64,000 nucleotides of DNA, from the NCBI GenBank assembly GCA_963824475.1, contig CAWGPR010000012.1, positions 744,001 through 808,000 of the forward strand, written 5' to 3'. The first letter of the stretch is position 1. The number at the start of each line of letters is the position of its first letter. Position numbers and translations under genes: made by a program. Under the pieces are notes generated by a model that was not told the DNA's origin, did not search any database, and saw nothing but the letters and a program-made list of their open reading frames with translations. This DNA is from Roseiarcus sp963824475. Its GTDB lineage: Bacteria > Pseudomonadota > Alphaproteobacteria > Rhizobiales > Beijerinckiaceae. Below, one piece after another: positions 8,766 to 17,449 of the stretch.

Positions 8766-9965
8766 ATGAGCAAACCGTTCCGCACCCTCGACGACGCCGA
8801 TGTCGCCGGCAAGCGCGTTCTCCTGCGGGTCGATCTCAATGTGCCGACGGAAGGCGGCCGCGTGACCGATGCGACGCGCATCGAGCGGGTCGCATCGACC
8901 ATCGCGGAGATCGCCGACAAAGGCGGCAAGGTCATCCTTCTCGCGCATTTCGGCCGTCCCAAGGGCGGGCCGGACGAGGCCAATTCGCTGAGGCCCGTCG
9001 CGGCGGCGGTCGCCGACGTCATCAAGCGCCCGGTCGCTTTTGCCGCCGACAGCATCGGCAAGACGGCGGCCGACGCGATCGCCAAAATGAACAACGGCGA
9101 CGTGCTGCTGCTTGAGAACACCCGCTTCTACAAGGGCGAGGAGAAGAACGATCCGGCTTATGTCGCGGAGCTCGCCAAGCTCGGCGACCTCTATGTCAAC
9201 GACGCCTTTTCCGCCGCCCACCGCGCCCACGCCTCGACCGAAGGGCTCGCCCATCAGCTGCCGGCTTACGCCGGGCGGGCGATGCAGAAAGAGCTCGAGG
9301 CGCTGCAGCTCGCGCTCGGCAATCCCGCTCGTCCGGTGGCGGCGATCGTCGGCGGGGCGAAAGTGTCGACCAAGCTCGAACTGCTCGGCAATCTCGTGAG
9401 CAAGGTCGACGTTCTCATCATCGGCGGCGGCATGGCCAACACTTTCCTGTTCGCCGAGGGCAAGGGAGTGGGCAAGTCGCTGTGCGAAAAGGATCTCGCC
9501 GAAACCGCGCGCTCGATCGCCGCGGCGGCGGAAAAGGCCAAATGCCGCATTCTGCTGCCGGTCGACGCGACGGTGGCGAAGGAGCTCAAAGCCCACGCGC
9601 CGGCCCACGTCGTCGATGTCGATCATGTGCCCGAGGACGAGATGATCCTCGACATCGGGCCGAAGTCGGCAGCCGGCGTCGAGGAGGTCCTGACGCATGT
9701 CAAGACGCTGGTGTGGAACGGCCCGTTCGGCGCGTTCGAGACCCCGCCCTTCGACGAGGCGACGATGGCGATCGCGAAAACGGCCGCGTCGCTCACCAAG
9801 CAGGGCAAGCTGAAGTCGGTGGCGGGCGGCGGCGATACCGTGGCCGCGCTCAACGAGGCCAAGGTCGCCGACGATTTCACCTATGTCTCAGCCGCAGGCG
9901 GCGCTTTCCTCGAGTGGATGGAAGGCAAGGCGCTGCCGGGCGTGGAGGCGTTGAAGGTGAAGTAG
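8766..9965 (+). CDS. pgk: Phosphoglycerate kinase
   Basis: Transfers phosphate between 1,3-bisphosphoglycerate and ADP. The 399-residue product contains LLRVDLNVP, the substrate-binding AHFGRPKG, LLLENTRFYKGEE and NDAFSAAHRAHAS in the N-domain. The nucleotide-binding GGAKVSTKLELL, the WNGPFGAFE loop and AGGGDTVAAL lie in the C-domain. An AAGGGAGG ribosome site precedes the ATG. It lies 100 bases after gap and is probably in the same transcription unit. Downstream, 583 bases without a conventional gene are filled with repeats. Confidence 0.97.
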   Translation: MSKPFRTLDDADVAGKRVLLRVDLNVPTEGGRVTDATRIERVASTIAEIADKGGKVILLAHFGRPKGGPDEANSLRPVAAAVADVIKRPVAFAADSIGKTAADAIAKMNNGDVLLLENTRFYKGEEKNDPAYVAELAKLGDLYVNDAFSAAHRAHASTEGLAHQLPAYAGRAMQKELEALQLALGNPARPVAAIVGGAKVSTKLELLGNLVSKVDVLIIGGGMANTFLFAEGKGVGKSLCEKDLAETARSIAAAAEKAKCRILLPVDATVAKELKAHAPAHVVDVDHVPEDEMILDIGPKSAAGVEEVLTHVKTLVWNGPFGAFETPPFDEATMAIAKTAASLTKQGKLKSVAGGGDTVAALNEAKVADDFTYVSAAGGAFLEWMEGKALPGVEALKVK

Positions 9966-10153
9966 GTTGCGCCGCGCTCCAGCTATGAGGCTGACAGGGC
10001 GGCGCACCAAACGAGCGGTGGTGGAAGAGGGGGCCTGCGGCTGGTGGTTCGACTCCGCAGCCAGGCCCCGGCGCTGAAGACGCTCAAGGGCCTCGGTTGG
10101 GAAGGCGACCTTGACGAGATGCGCCGAGATCGGCCTTCGCGCTCGTCGTGATG

Positions 10154-10369
10154 CTAGTGTCCTGGATTCGAAGTTCGTTGGATTATGCGTTGTCGTCAGC
10201 CAGGCGCGGCGAACCCCACCTCATCCTGAGGGCGAGGCGAAGTCTCGCGTCTCGAAGGATGGTCCAGAGGGCGGCGCCGGAACAGCGTACTGGATGCGTC
10301 CTTCGAGGCCGCTTCGCGGCGCCTCAGGACGAGGCGGTAATACGCAGAACTTCCGAATCAGGACACTAG
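10154..10369. mobile_element. MITE-like element with 22-bp inverted ends
   Basis: A 216-base element ends in near-identical inverted repeats at 10154-10175 and 10348-10369. The outermost bases are CTAGTGTCCTG, with one indel and one mismatch across 22 bases. Both ends are bounded by CTAG, which fits insertion by an IS630/mariner-type transposase at TA within CTAG. The interior carries a separate palindromic repeat (10213-10330) built around CCTCATCCTGAGG and GAGGCCGCTTCGCGGC. There is no coding capacity, so any movement would need a transposase supplied elsewhere. Confidence 0.6.
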
Positions 10370-10397
10370 AGCCTGCTGCATTTCGGTAGAATCGATG

Positions 10398-10530
10398 GGC
10401 GTTAGCGCACCCGCCCCACCTTGTGGGGGCGGGCAGGGGTGGGGGTCGCGCGGGCCGAGGGGATTATCGAATGCGCCGACGGCGCAACCCCCTCCTTGAT
10501 CCTCCCCCACAAGGGGGGAGGAGACGCGTC
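10398..10530. repeat. Palindromic intergenic repeats
   Basis: Two G/C-run hairpins occur: one centred on CCACCTTGTGGG near 10405-10432, and one, CCTCCCCCACAAGGGGGGAGG, at about 10501-10521. Between them lies a GCGCCGACGGCGC stem. The two run-rich hairpins are roughly inverted copies, so the whole stretch looks like one compound palindromic unit. It ends about 20 bases before the PIN toxin frame and may have replaced that gene's upstream region. Confidence 0.55.
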
Positions 10531-10548
10531 GGGGCGGTCCGCGCGTAA

Positions 10549-10950
10549 ACTCAAGAGCAAAAGGCTCTGGTCGACAGCTCGGTCTGGATCGCCCATCTCC
10601 GTGGGTCGTCGACGCCGGCTATCGCGAAACTCGAAGCTGCGTCCAGCCGCGAACCGATCCTTGTCGGCGACCTCATCCTGCTCGAAGTTCTTCAAGGCGC
10701 GCGGGACGAAGTCCATGCGACGCGCATCGAACGCAGCTTGCGCCGCTTCGAGGTCGTGCCCCTTCTCGACGCGGATCTCGCTTCGCGAGCCGCCCGGAAT
10801 TATCGCAGACTGAGGGATATGGGCATAATGATCCGCAAGACGAGCGACATCATTATCGGCACGTTTTGCATCGAACGTCGCTGTTCATTGCTGCACGACG
10901 ATCGCGACTTTGCGCCGATGGAGCAGCATCTTGGCCTCGTGGCTGCATAA
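10549..10950 (+). pseudogene. VapC-like PIN-domain toxin lacking a start
   Basis: The frame opens after a TAA at 10546 and encodes a PIN ribonuclease domain of normal size (about 127 residues). The first acidic residue is in LVDSSVWIAHLR (10567 on), the second in DLILLEVLQG, the third in KTSDIIIG and the fourth in LLHDDRDF, so all four metal ligands are kept. VapC toxins cleave RNA and are neutralised by a VapB protein encoded just upstream. Here no ATG, GTG or TTG begins the domain (only CTG at 10567), no ribosome site is visible, and no antitoxin gene precedes it. A palindromic repeat sits where vapB should be. This is probably a decapitated remnant. Confidence 0.65.
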
Positions 10951-10964
10951 AGCCGGGCCGGGCT

Positions 10965-11822
10965 CTACGGCGCTCGCGGCCTGACCGCGAGGCTCTGCGT
11001 CGCGCGGCCGATCATTCCCCGCTCGTCATAGAGCCCGGATTCGGCCAGTCCGCAGCCGTTGCCGCCGATGAGGCTCCGCGCCTCGAGGCAAATCCACTCT
11101 CCCACCGGGCGGCGGAAGAGGTTGATGGTCAGATCGCAGTTCACGAACATATACTTGCTGAAGTCCAGCACGGCGCTGATGCCGTTGCCCGAATCCGCCG
11201 CGACCGCCACCCGCTGATAGGGGCTCGGCGTCTCGCCCTTGATGAGCGGATGGTTCATGCGAAACCAGGCGGCGCAGGGTCCGTTGAAGAAACGTCCCGC
11301 CGCGCTTCGATTCTCGACCAGGTCGGCGTAGCCGAACGGTCTGTCAGCGAACTGCATCGTTACGACCGGGGATAGGCTGGGCGGCTTCGGCGCCGCAGGC
11401 GGCGGGTGGCCCGGTATCCCTTCGGGAACCGGCAAATTCTCTTCGCGTTGCATGAGCGCGGTGAAACGCGCGATCTCCTTGCCCTGCGCCGTCAAGCGCC
11501 CGGAATAGTGGCCGGCGTTGCGGCCGACGTAGTCCGCTGCAACCTCGATGCGACATTCGCCGATCGGCGCGGGCCGGATGAGATTGACGGTGAGCCGTCC
11601 GAGATGGGTCAGACCGTCGTTGATGGCGGCGCGTTCGATCGCCCGGCAGATCAGCGCCGAAGGCGGACCGGCGGGCTGATGGTCGGGATTCCACGGGCCT
11701 CGCGTAAGGGGGCTTGCGCGAAAAGCGCCATCAGGGACTTCGCTGTAGGCTGCGTCCAATGAGAGCCTCCGCCGCTGCGCCGCTCTCGCCCTCGTCGGCG
11801 CGCACTTGAAACTTTGCGCCAT
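10965..11822 (-). CDS. Acyl-CoA thioesterase family protein
   Basis: A 285-residue cytoplasmic protein with the layout of a double hotdog thioesterase. The N-terminal half contains LTRGPWNPDHQPAGPPSALICRAIE, which covers the hotdog helix, and RLTVNLIRPAPIGECRIEV. The C-terminal half holds SPYQRVAVAADSGNGIS and the CDLTINLFRRPVGEWICLEARS strand set. Such proteins hydrolyse acyl-CoA or act as esterases of unknown substrate. The start at 11822 is the only ATG giving the full N-terminal hotdog. It is divergent from the ferredoxin-like gene, with 98 bases between the starts. Confidence 0.75.
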   Translation of the reverse strand: MAQSFKCAPTRARAAQRRRLSLDAAYSEVPDGAFRASPLTRGPWNPDHQPAGPPSALICRAIERAAINDGLTHLGRLTVNLIRPAPIGECRIEVAADYVGRNAGHYSGRLTAQGKEIARFTALMQREENLPVPEGIPGHPPPAAPKPPSLSPVVTMQFADRPFGYADLVENRSAAGRFFNGPCAAWFRMNHPLIKGETPSPYQRVAVAADSGNGISAVLDFSKYMFVNCDLTINLFRRPVGEWICLEARSLIGGNGCGLAESGLYDERGMIGRATQSLAVRPRAP

Positions 11823-11920
11823 GCGGAGGCTCGGCGCAAGATGGTTCGTATATAAACCAACATGACAGACATGCTGATAAGATCAACGACGCCTTCGCGC
11901 CTACGCGCAGGACGATCCGC

Positions 11921-12604
11921 ATGAAAGACGCCGAGCTTGAAACTGTGTTTTCCGCCATTGAGCGCTCGGGCCTCGTTCCGCGCGGCGGGCTTCGCCTTAA
12001 CGAGGCGGAGCGGCAGGGCGCGCTCGCCGACATTCGCACGATCGCGCTCGCCGGCATGGCCGGGCGCGAGGGCTGGAGCGCTTTCGCCGCGTCGCGGGAG
12101 GCGCGCGACGGCTTGGGCCATCCGCTCGACCGCTGGAGCCGGCGGGTGATCGAGGCTCTGGCGCGCGAACTCGGCGCCAAGGCGTTCTTCCCCTTCGGCG
12201 GCCCGCCTTTCTGGCCGTTCCAGCAATGGGCGCGCCGCGCCGAGCCGGTCCACCCCTCGCCGATCGGTCTTCTGATCCATCCGCGTTACGGGCTTTGGCA
12301 CTCCTATCGCGGCGCGCTTGGGCTTAGCGAAGCGATCGCAGTTCCCGAGCCGGCGGCGCTCCCGAGCCTATGCGAATCCTGCTCGGGGCGGTGGTGCCTG
12401 AGCGCCTGCCCGGTGGGCGCGTTCTCAGAGGCCGGCTATGATGTCGCCGCCTGCGTTGGCCATCTGAGGAGCGCAGCCGGCGCGGATTGCATGGAAGCGG
12501 GCTGCCGGGCGCGGCGGGCCTGCCCGGTCGGCGCGGAACACGCTTATGGCGCCGAACAGGTGAATTTCACCATGCGGGCGTTCTTGCGCGCTCAGGAGGG
12601 CTAG
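11921..12604 (+). CDS. 4Fe-4S ferredoxin-like protein
   Basis: A 227-residue cytoplasmic protein. The first 150 residues are helical and resemble QueG-type proteins without their cobalamin motif. The C-terminal part is Cys-rich: LCESCSGRWCLSACPVG, then a Cys in AACVGH, then CMEAGCRARRACPVG. This is compatible with one or two 4Fe-4S clusters. The family is annotated as ferredoxin or 4Fe-4S binding protein in alphaproteobacteria and has no known substrate. The AT-richer divergent spacer towards the thioesterase gene probably holds both promoters. Confidence 0.7.
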   Translation: MKDAELETVFSAIERSGLVPRGGLRLNEAERQGALADIRTIALAGMAGREGWSAFAASREARDGLGHPLDRWSRRVIEALARELGAKAFFPFGGPPFWPFQQWARRAEPVHPSPIGLLIHPRYGLWHSYRGALGLSEAIAVPEPAALPSLCESCSGRWCLSACPVGAFSEAGYDVAACVGHLRSAAGADCMEAGCRARRACPVGAEHAYGAEQVNFTMRAFLRAQEG

Positions 12605-12637
12605 AGCAGCGAACGCTGTAAGGGCTGAAACATTGTC

Positions 12638-12851
12638 TTGCAAAAATCAGAAATCTGCATTACGCTTATTGTTGCTGGCAGAATTGATCCGCGCCTGGGC
12701 GCCGGCCCTCGCAAGGAGAAGGACGCCGCAGGCTGTTTGACATGGGTTCGTCACAATCCGGGACGCGAGCTGAGACGGAAAGGAGTTTCTCTTATTTTTA
12801 CGCCCGTAACCCTTTGAAAAGTCCCGATTCGGAAAAATAAACGCTAGTAAA
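12638..12851 (+). repeat. Left ~0.2 kb copy of inverted repeat
   Basis: This stretch matches, in the opposite orientation, 21041-21245. The outer end shares TTGC(C)AAAAA(T)CAGAAATCTG (12638-12657). The inner 67 bases (12785-12851) run from GTTTCTCTT through GAAAAGTCCCGATTCGG to AAACGCTAGTAAA and align with only a few differences over the last 39 bases. The spacing between outer and inner blocks is similar in both copies (about 127 versus 117 bases). No gene lies in 12605-12932. Confidence 0.7.
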
Positions 12852-12932
12852 TAAAAGCCATTTTGCTTTCATTTATTTTCATTTGCTCGTTTTTGTTTGC
12901 GTCGATTTCGCTCGTAAGTTGCAGGCGCGCCC

Positions 12933-13799
12933 CTATCGGGCCGGATTGGTCGCCGTGACGATCCAGATGGCGGCGCCGAGCGGCACGCTGTCGCCACGGG
13001 CATGGGTGCCCAGAGCCTTGCGAATATCCGCCGCCGCGGCGGCGCGAACCGCTTCGCTCTGACCGTCGAGCATCCGGCTCGTCGGCCCGATCATCATCGC
13101 GGCCTTGACGGCCGTGTCGAGCCCGCGGCCGACAGCGATGTCGAGCTCGAGGTCATGGGGCTTGAGATCGATGTCGGCGTAGCCCGCTTGGCTCAATATT
13201 CGCCGCACGCGCGCCGGGTCGGCGAAGGCGAAGGGTCCGGGCGCCTCAGGGTCCATTTCCGGCAAGGGAGGGGCATGTTTGCCGGCTTCGCGCAGCGGCA
13301 CGACGAAGAAGGGGTTTTGCTTGGCCGCCCGCCAGCAGGCAAAGGCAAGCCGCCCGCCGGGTTTAAGGGCCTTGCGCAGGTTGGCGAAGGATCGCGCCGG
13401 GTCGGCGAAGAACATGACGCCGAACCGGGACGCCACGAGATCCGCGCTCTGGGGGTCGAAATCGTAGACGGTGGCGTCGGCGAGTTCGAACCTGATCGGC
13501 AGGCTCTGCGGCGCACGCTCGCGAGCGCGTGCGAGCATCGGCTCGGAAATGTCGAGCCCCAGCACTTCGCCGCCCGGGCTGACGCGATCGGCGAAGTCGA
13601 TCGTCGTCGCGCCGCATCCGCAGCCGACGTCGATCACCCGTTCTCCCGGCCTCGGGTCCGCCGCGGCGATCAGCCGGTCGGAGACCGGCCGCAGCACCTG
13701 ATCCTGATGTTCCTGATGGTCGGTCCATTTCGGCCCAGCGACGCAGCTCCAATATTCGGCCTGGGCGGCATTGTCGGCGTGGACAGGCGCAGCGGACAT
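12933..13799 (-). CDS. Class I SAM-dependent methyltransferase
   Basis: A 288-residue methyltransferase of the UbiE/methyltransferase-11 fold. SAM-binding motif I is VIDVGCGCGATTIDFA from residue 55. The acidic post-I motif is VLGLDISEPML, motif II is in FDPQSADLVASRFGVMFF, and motif III is ALKPGGRLAFACW. The substrate is unknown. The N-terminal NAAQAEYWSCVAGPKW resembles small-molecule methyltransferases rather than RNA enzymes. It lies 18 bases after the cupin gene on the same strand, so the two are probably cotranscribed. It is the first gene inside the repeat-bounded block. Confidence 0.8.
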   Translation of the reverse strand: MSAAPVHADNAAQAEYWSCVAGPKWTDHQEHQDQVLRPVSDRLIAAADPRPGERVIDVGCGCGATTIDFADRVSPGGEVLGLDISEPMLARARERAPQSLPIRFELADATVYDFDPQSADLVASRFGVMFFADPARSFANLRKALKPGGRLAFACWRAAKQNPFFVVPLREAGKHAPPLPEMDPEAPGPFAFADPARVRRILSQAGYADIDLKPHDLELDIAVGRGLDTAVKAAMMIGPTSRMLDGQSEAVRAAAAADIRKALGTHARGDSVPLGAAIWIVTATNPAR

Positions 13800-13817
13800 G
13801 AAGCTTCCCTTGTCGGC

Positions 13818-14222
13818 TCAGGCGGGCGAAGCGAGCGGCTTGCCCTTTTCGACCACATAGGTCGAGATGACGACGGTTTTGGCCGGCCCGTTCGGACCGC
13901 CGTGTGGCACGCGTGTTGGGACCTGGAATCCATCGCCCGCCGCGAGCCTGAGCGGGCCCTGGCCATCGATCGTAAGCTCAATTCCGCCTTCGGCGACATA
14001 GCCAGATTCGATGCCCGGGTGGGTGTGGCGCGCGACAACCGCGCCCGGATCGATTTCAATCCGCATTTCGATCGTGGCGTAACCGTCCGCCGGTCCGTCG
14101 GTCTGCTTGATGAGCGTGCGCTTCAGGCCCGGCGGCGCGGCCGTCTGTGCGTCGGCCTCGCTCGCGAGAAAGCCCGCCGCCGTGCACAAACCGCAAGCGG
14201 TGAAAACGCGTCGTGTCAGCAT
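13818..14222 (-). CDS. Secreted cupin-domain protein
   Basis: A 134-residue single-domain cupin. The N-terminus has a twin-arginine signal (TRRVFT followed by a hydrophobic stretch to about residue 26, ending ADAQ). The mature domain carries the two cupin motifs: RHTHPGIESGYVAEGG with metal-binding His and Glu, and DGFQVPTRVPHGG with the third His. Export by the Tat system and a role in binding or converting a small molecule in the periplasm are inferred. The start at 14222 has a GGAGGAAA site. It is the first gene of a two-gene unit with the methyltransferase. Confidence 0.8.
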   Translation of the reverse strand: MLTRRVFTACGLCTAAGFLASEADAQTAAPPGLKRTLIKQTDGPADGYATIEMRIEIDPGAVVARHTHPGIESGYVAEGGIELTIDGQGPLRLAAGDGFQVPTRVPHGGPNGPAKTVVISTYVVEKGKPLASPA

Positions 14223-14473
14223 GAAGGTTTCCTCCCGTGTTCTGCTCTGGTCGTAGGTCCCGGCTCCGTCCCTCAGCGGCGTCCGGACCGTCCTCGTGTG
14301 GAGGCCGAACTCGCGTGACGACGAGCGAGCCAGTTGAGCCAAATTTTCACCCGAGCGCAATGGTGGCGCGACGAGCGTGCTCGCGGGATGTCGCTCAATT
14401 GTCATCAAACAGGCACAATTTGCTGTCGCCGATCGCCGGGGGCGAGCTAAATCGCGCAAAGGAGACGCTTTCG

Positions 14474-14683
14474 ATGGCGAACGAGCTGCCGACTGAAGCG
14501 AGCGGAGACCCCAACGCGGGCGCGCCGCCGGATATTTCCACCCCCGTCGAGGGAGGCAATGGGCTCAAAGACGACCAGATCCGGGAACGCGCCTACTTGA
14601 TCTGGGTCAATGAAGGCCGCCCCCCTGGACGCGAGCTTGACCATTGGCTGCCCGCCGAGCGGGAGCTCGAACAAGAGCAGTAG
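14474..14683 (+). CDS. DUF2934 domain small protein
   Basis: A 69-residue acidic protein. Residues 35-66 (IRERAYLIWVNEGRPPGRELDHW then LPAERELEQ) match the DUF2934 family, short proteins often found near stress or carbon-storage genes. Function unknown. The ATG at 14474 follows AAAGGAG at good spacing. It lies 170 bases ahead of the phosphoketolase gene on the same strand and may be its first cistron. Confidence 0.8.
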   Translation: MANELPTEASGDPNAGAPPDISTPVEGGNGLKDDQIRERAYLIWVNEGRPPGRELDHWLPAERELEQEQ

Positions 14684-14853
14684 GCTAGGCTGCCGATCGC
14701 CGCAGTCATTGCGCCGCCTTACTCGTGGCGCAAGTCGGCTTCGATGCATGAGAGATGCTGCTGGGCCAGGGGGGTGAACGCCGGGCTCAGGTTGCGGGAA
14801 CGGGTCAGCAAGGCCCTCCGTCATTCGCCAAGGAAGCACTGGAGGAGATGACG

Positions 14854-17298
14854 ATGGCGACCGCTCTGTCGAAAAGGGAAACCACTCAGCCGAAAGCGGA
14901 GAGCACGCTGTCGAAAAGCGAAAGCGCGCTCATTGACGCCTACTGGCGGGCCGCCAACTATCTCTCGGTCGGCCAGATCTACCTGTTCGACAATCCCCTG
15001 TTGCGCGAGCCGCTCAAGGAGGAGCACATCAAGCCGCGCCTCCTCGGGCACTGGGGCACCACGCCAGGCCTCAACTTCATCTACGCGCACCTCAATCGGC
15101 TGATCAAGAAACACGATCTCGACATGATCTACATCACGGGCCCCGGGCATGGGGGACCGGGACTGGTCGCCAACACATATCTCGAAGGCACGTACAGCGA
15201 AGTCTATCCCCACGTCTCGCAGGACGTGGAGGGCATGAAGCGGCTCTTCACTCAGTTCTCGTTTCCCGGCGGGATTCCGAGCCATGTGGCGCCTGAGACG
15301 CCCGGCTCGATCCACGAGGGCGGCGAGCTTGGCTACGCGCTCTCGCACGCCTATGGCGCGGCCTTCGACAATCCCGATCTCATCGTCGCAGCGGTCGTCG
15401 GCGACGGCGAAGCGGAGACGGGGCCCATGGCCACGAGCTGGCATTCGAACAAGTTCCTCAATCCGGTGCGTGACGGCGCCGTGCTGCCGATCCTGCACCT
15501 CAATGGCTACAAGATCGCCAATCCGACGGTGCTGGCGCGCATCAGTCATGAGGAGCTCGAATCGCTGTTTCGCGGCTACGGATACAAGCCCCATTTCGTC
15601 GAGGGGCATGAGCCGGGGCCGATGCATGAGCTCATGGCGTCGACGCTTGAAACGGCGCTTGGCGAGATTCGCGACATCCAGGCCGACGCGCGACGGAATG
15701 GATTCTCGAAACGCCCGATCTGGCCGATGATTGTGATGCGCACGCCGAAAGGCTGGACCTGCCCCAAGGAGATCGACGGCAAGAAGGAGGAGGGCTACTG
15801 GCGCTCGCACCAGGTGCCGATGAGCGCCATGCGCGGCCACCCGGAGCATGTCCGCATCCTCGAGACATGGATGAAGAGCTATCGTCCCGAAGAGCTGTTC
15901 GACGAGACCGGCCGCCTTAAGGCCGAACTCGCCGCGCTGCCGCCTGAGGGGACGCGCCGGATGAGCGCCAATCCGCACGCCAATGGCGGCGCGCTCTTGC
16001 GCGATCTCAAGCTCCCGGACTTTCGCGACTATGCGGTCAGCGTGCCTTCGCCTGGCGCCACAATCGCGGAGGCGACGCGGGTCATGGGCCAGTTCCTGCG
16101 CGACGTGATGAAGCTCAACCTCGAATCGAAGAACTTCCGTCTGTTCAGCCCGGACGAGAACAATTCCAACCGCTGGCAGGACGTGCTCGAGGTGACGAAC
16201 CGCGCCTGGGCCGCCGAGACTTTCTCATACGACGATCATCTCGCAGCCGACGGACGGGTGATGGAGATGCTGAGCGAGCATCAGTGCCAGGGCTGGCTCG
16301 AAGGCTATCTCCTGACCGGCCGGCATGGCTTCTTCTCCTGCTACGAGGCCTTCATCCACATTATCGATTCCATGTTCAACCAGCATGCGAAGTGGCTCAA
16401 GGTCTGCAACCATATCAAGTGGCGCCGCCCGGTCGCCTCGCTCAATTATCTCTTGTCGAGCCACGTCTGGCGCCAGGACCACAACGGCTTTTCCCACCAG
16501 GATCCCGGCTTCATCGACCATGTGATGAACAAGAAGGCCGAGGTGGTGCGCATCTATTTGCCGCCTGACGCGAACTGCCTGCTGTCCGTCACCGACCATT
16601 GCCTGAAGAGCCGCAACTACGTGAACGTCATCGTCGCTGGCAAGCAGCCCTCGCCGCAATGGCTGAGCATGGATGAGGCGGTCAAGCATTGCGAAGCGGG
16701 CTTAGGCATCTGGCCATGGGCGAGCAACGACTACGGCGGCGAGCCGGATGTGGTGATGGCCTGCTGTGGCGACGTGCCGACGCTCGAGACGCTGGCTGCG
16801 GTCGCCCTCCTGCGCGAGCACGCGCCCGAGCTCAAACTCCGGGTCGTCAATGTCGTCGATCTGATGACGCTGCAGCCTCACAACGAGCATCCGCATGGGC
16901 TCTCCGACCGCGACTTCGACGCTCTCTTCACCGTCGACAAGCCGATCATCTTCGCCTTCCACGGCTATCCGTGGCTCATCCATCGCCTGACTTATCGAAG
17001 GACCGGCCACGACAACGTTCATGTGCGCGGCTACAAGGAAGAAGGGACGACGACCACGCCTTTCGACATGTGCGTGCTTAATGAAATCGACCGGTTCCAT
17101 CTGGTCGGCGACGTCATCGACCGCGTGCCCAAGCTCGGCGAACGCGCGGCTTACGCCAAGCAGGCGATCCGCGACCGGCTCATCGACCATCGCCAATACA
17201 TCCGCCGCTACGGCGACGACATGCCGGAGATCAAGAACTGGACCTGGGGTCAGGGCGGCGGTGGGGGCGCGACGTCGACCGAGGGCGACAACGTATAA
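14854..17298 (+). CDS. xfp: Xylulose-5-P/fructose-6-P phosphoketolase
   Basis: A thiamine-diphosphate enzyme that splits xylulose 5-phosphate or fructose 6-phosphate with phosphate to give acetyl phosphate. The 814-residue product carries the family markers GHWGTTPGLNFIYAHLNR, YITGPGHGGPG, SFPGGIPSHVAPETPGSIHEGGEL, the cofactor segment VVGDGEAETGP, and NWTWG near the end. Length is typical. The ATG at 14854 is preferred over 14848 because GGAGG lies eight bases ahead of it. It precedes glgP by about 70-150 bases on the same strand. Together they could route glycogen-derived hexose phosphate to acetyl phosphate. No acetate kinase or phosphotransacetylase lies beside it. Confidence 0.93.
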   Translation: MATALSKRETTQPKAESTLSKSESALIDAYWRAANYLSVGQIYLFDNPLLREPLKEEHIKPRLLGHWGTTPGLNFIYAHLNRLIKKHDLDMIYITGPGHGGPGLVANTYLEGTYSEVYPHVSQDVEGMKRLFTQFSFPGGIPSHVAPETPGSIHEGGELGYALSHAYGAAFDNPDLIVAAVVGDGEAETGPMATSWHSNKFLNPVRDGAVLPILHLNGYKIANPTVLARISHEELESLFRGYGYKPHFVEGHEPGPMHELMASTLETALGEIRDIQADARRNGFSKRPIWPMIVMRTPKGWTCPKEIDGKKEEGYWRSHQVPMSAMRGHPEHVRILETWMKSYRPEELFDETGRLKAELAALPPEGTRRMSANPHANGGALLRDLKLPDFRDYAVSVPSPGATIAEATRVMGQFLRDVMKLNLESKNFRLFSPDENNSNRWQDVLEVTNRAWAAETFSYDDHLAADGRVMEMLSEHQCQGWLEGYLLTGRHGFFSCYEAFIHIIDSMFNQHAKWLKVCNHIKWRRPVASLNYLLSSHVWRQDHNGFSHQDPGFIDHVMNKKAEVVRIYLPPDANCLLSVTDHCLKSRNYVNVIVAGKQPSPQWLSMDEAVKHCEAGLGIWPWASNDYGGEPDVVMACCGDVPTLETLAAVALLREHAPELKLRVVNVVDLMTLQPHNEHPHGLSDRDFDALFTVDKPIIFAFHGYPWLIHRLTYRRTGHDNVHVRGYKEEGTTTTPFDMCVLNEIDRFHLVGDVIDRVPKLGERAAYAKQAIRDRLIDHRQYIRRYGDDMPEIKNWTWGQGGGGGATSTEGDNV

Positions 17299-17449
17299 AC
17301 CGGTGGTTACCGTCGCCAGAGCGTCACAGGCGGGGGATATTAGGTCTTTTGGGCAGAAGGTCGGGCAATGAACGACGTGCAAGAACTCGATCGAACCAAC
17401 ATCGTCGGACGCCGCTGCGCTCCTGAGCAGTTACGCTTGCAGCGCGGCG

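Noticed and set aside
10040..10075. A tRNA-like TTCGA loop after pgk
   Set aside because: The GGTTCGACTCC segment forms only a single hairpin (CTGCGG with CCGCAG). No anticodon or acceptor arms could be found.
10154..10530. A possible CRISPR array
   Set aside because: The repeats are palindromic, of different types, and not regularly spaced with unique spacers.
10402..10716. A small frame across the G/C-run repeats
   Set aside because: Its sequence derives from palindromic repeats and the antisense of the PIN domain, so it is not a gene.
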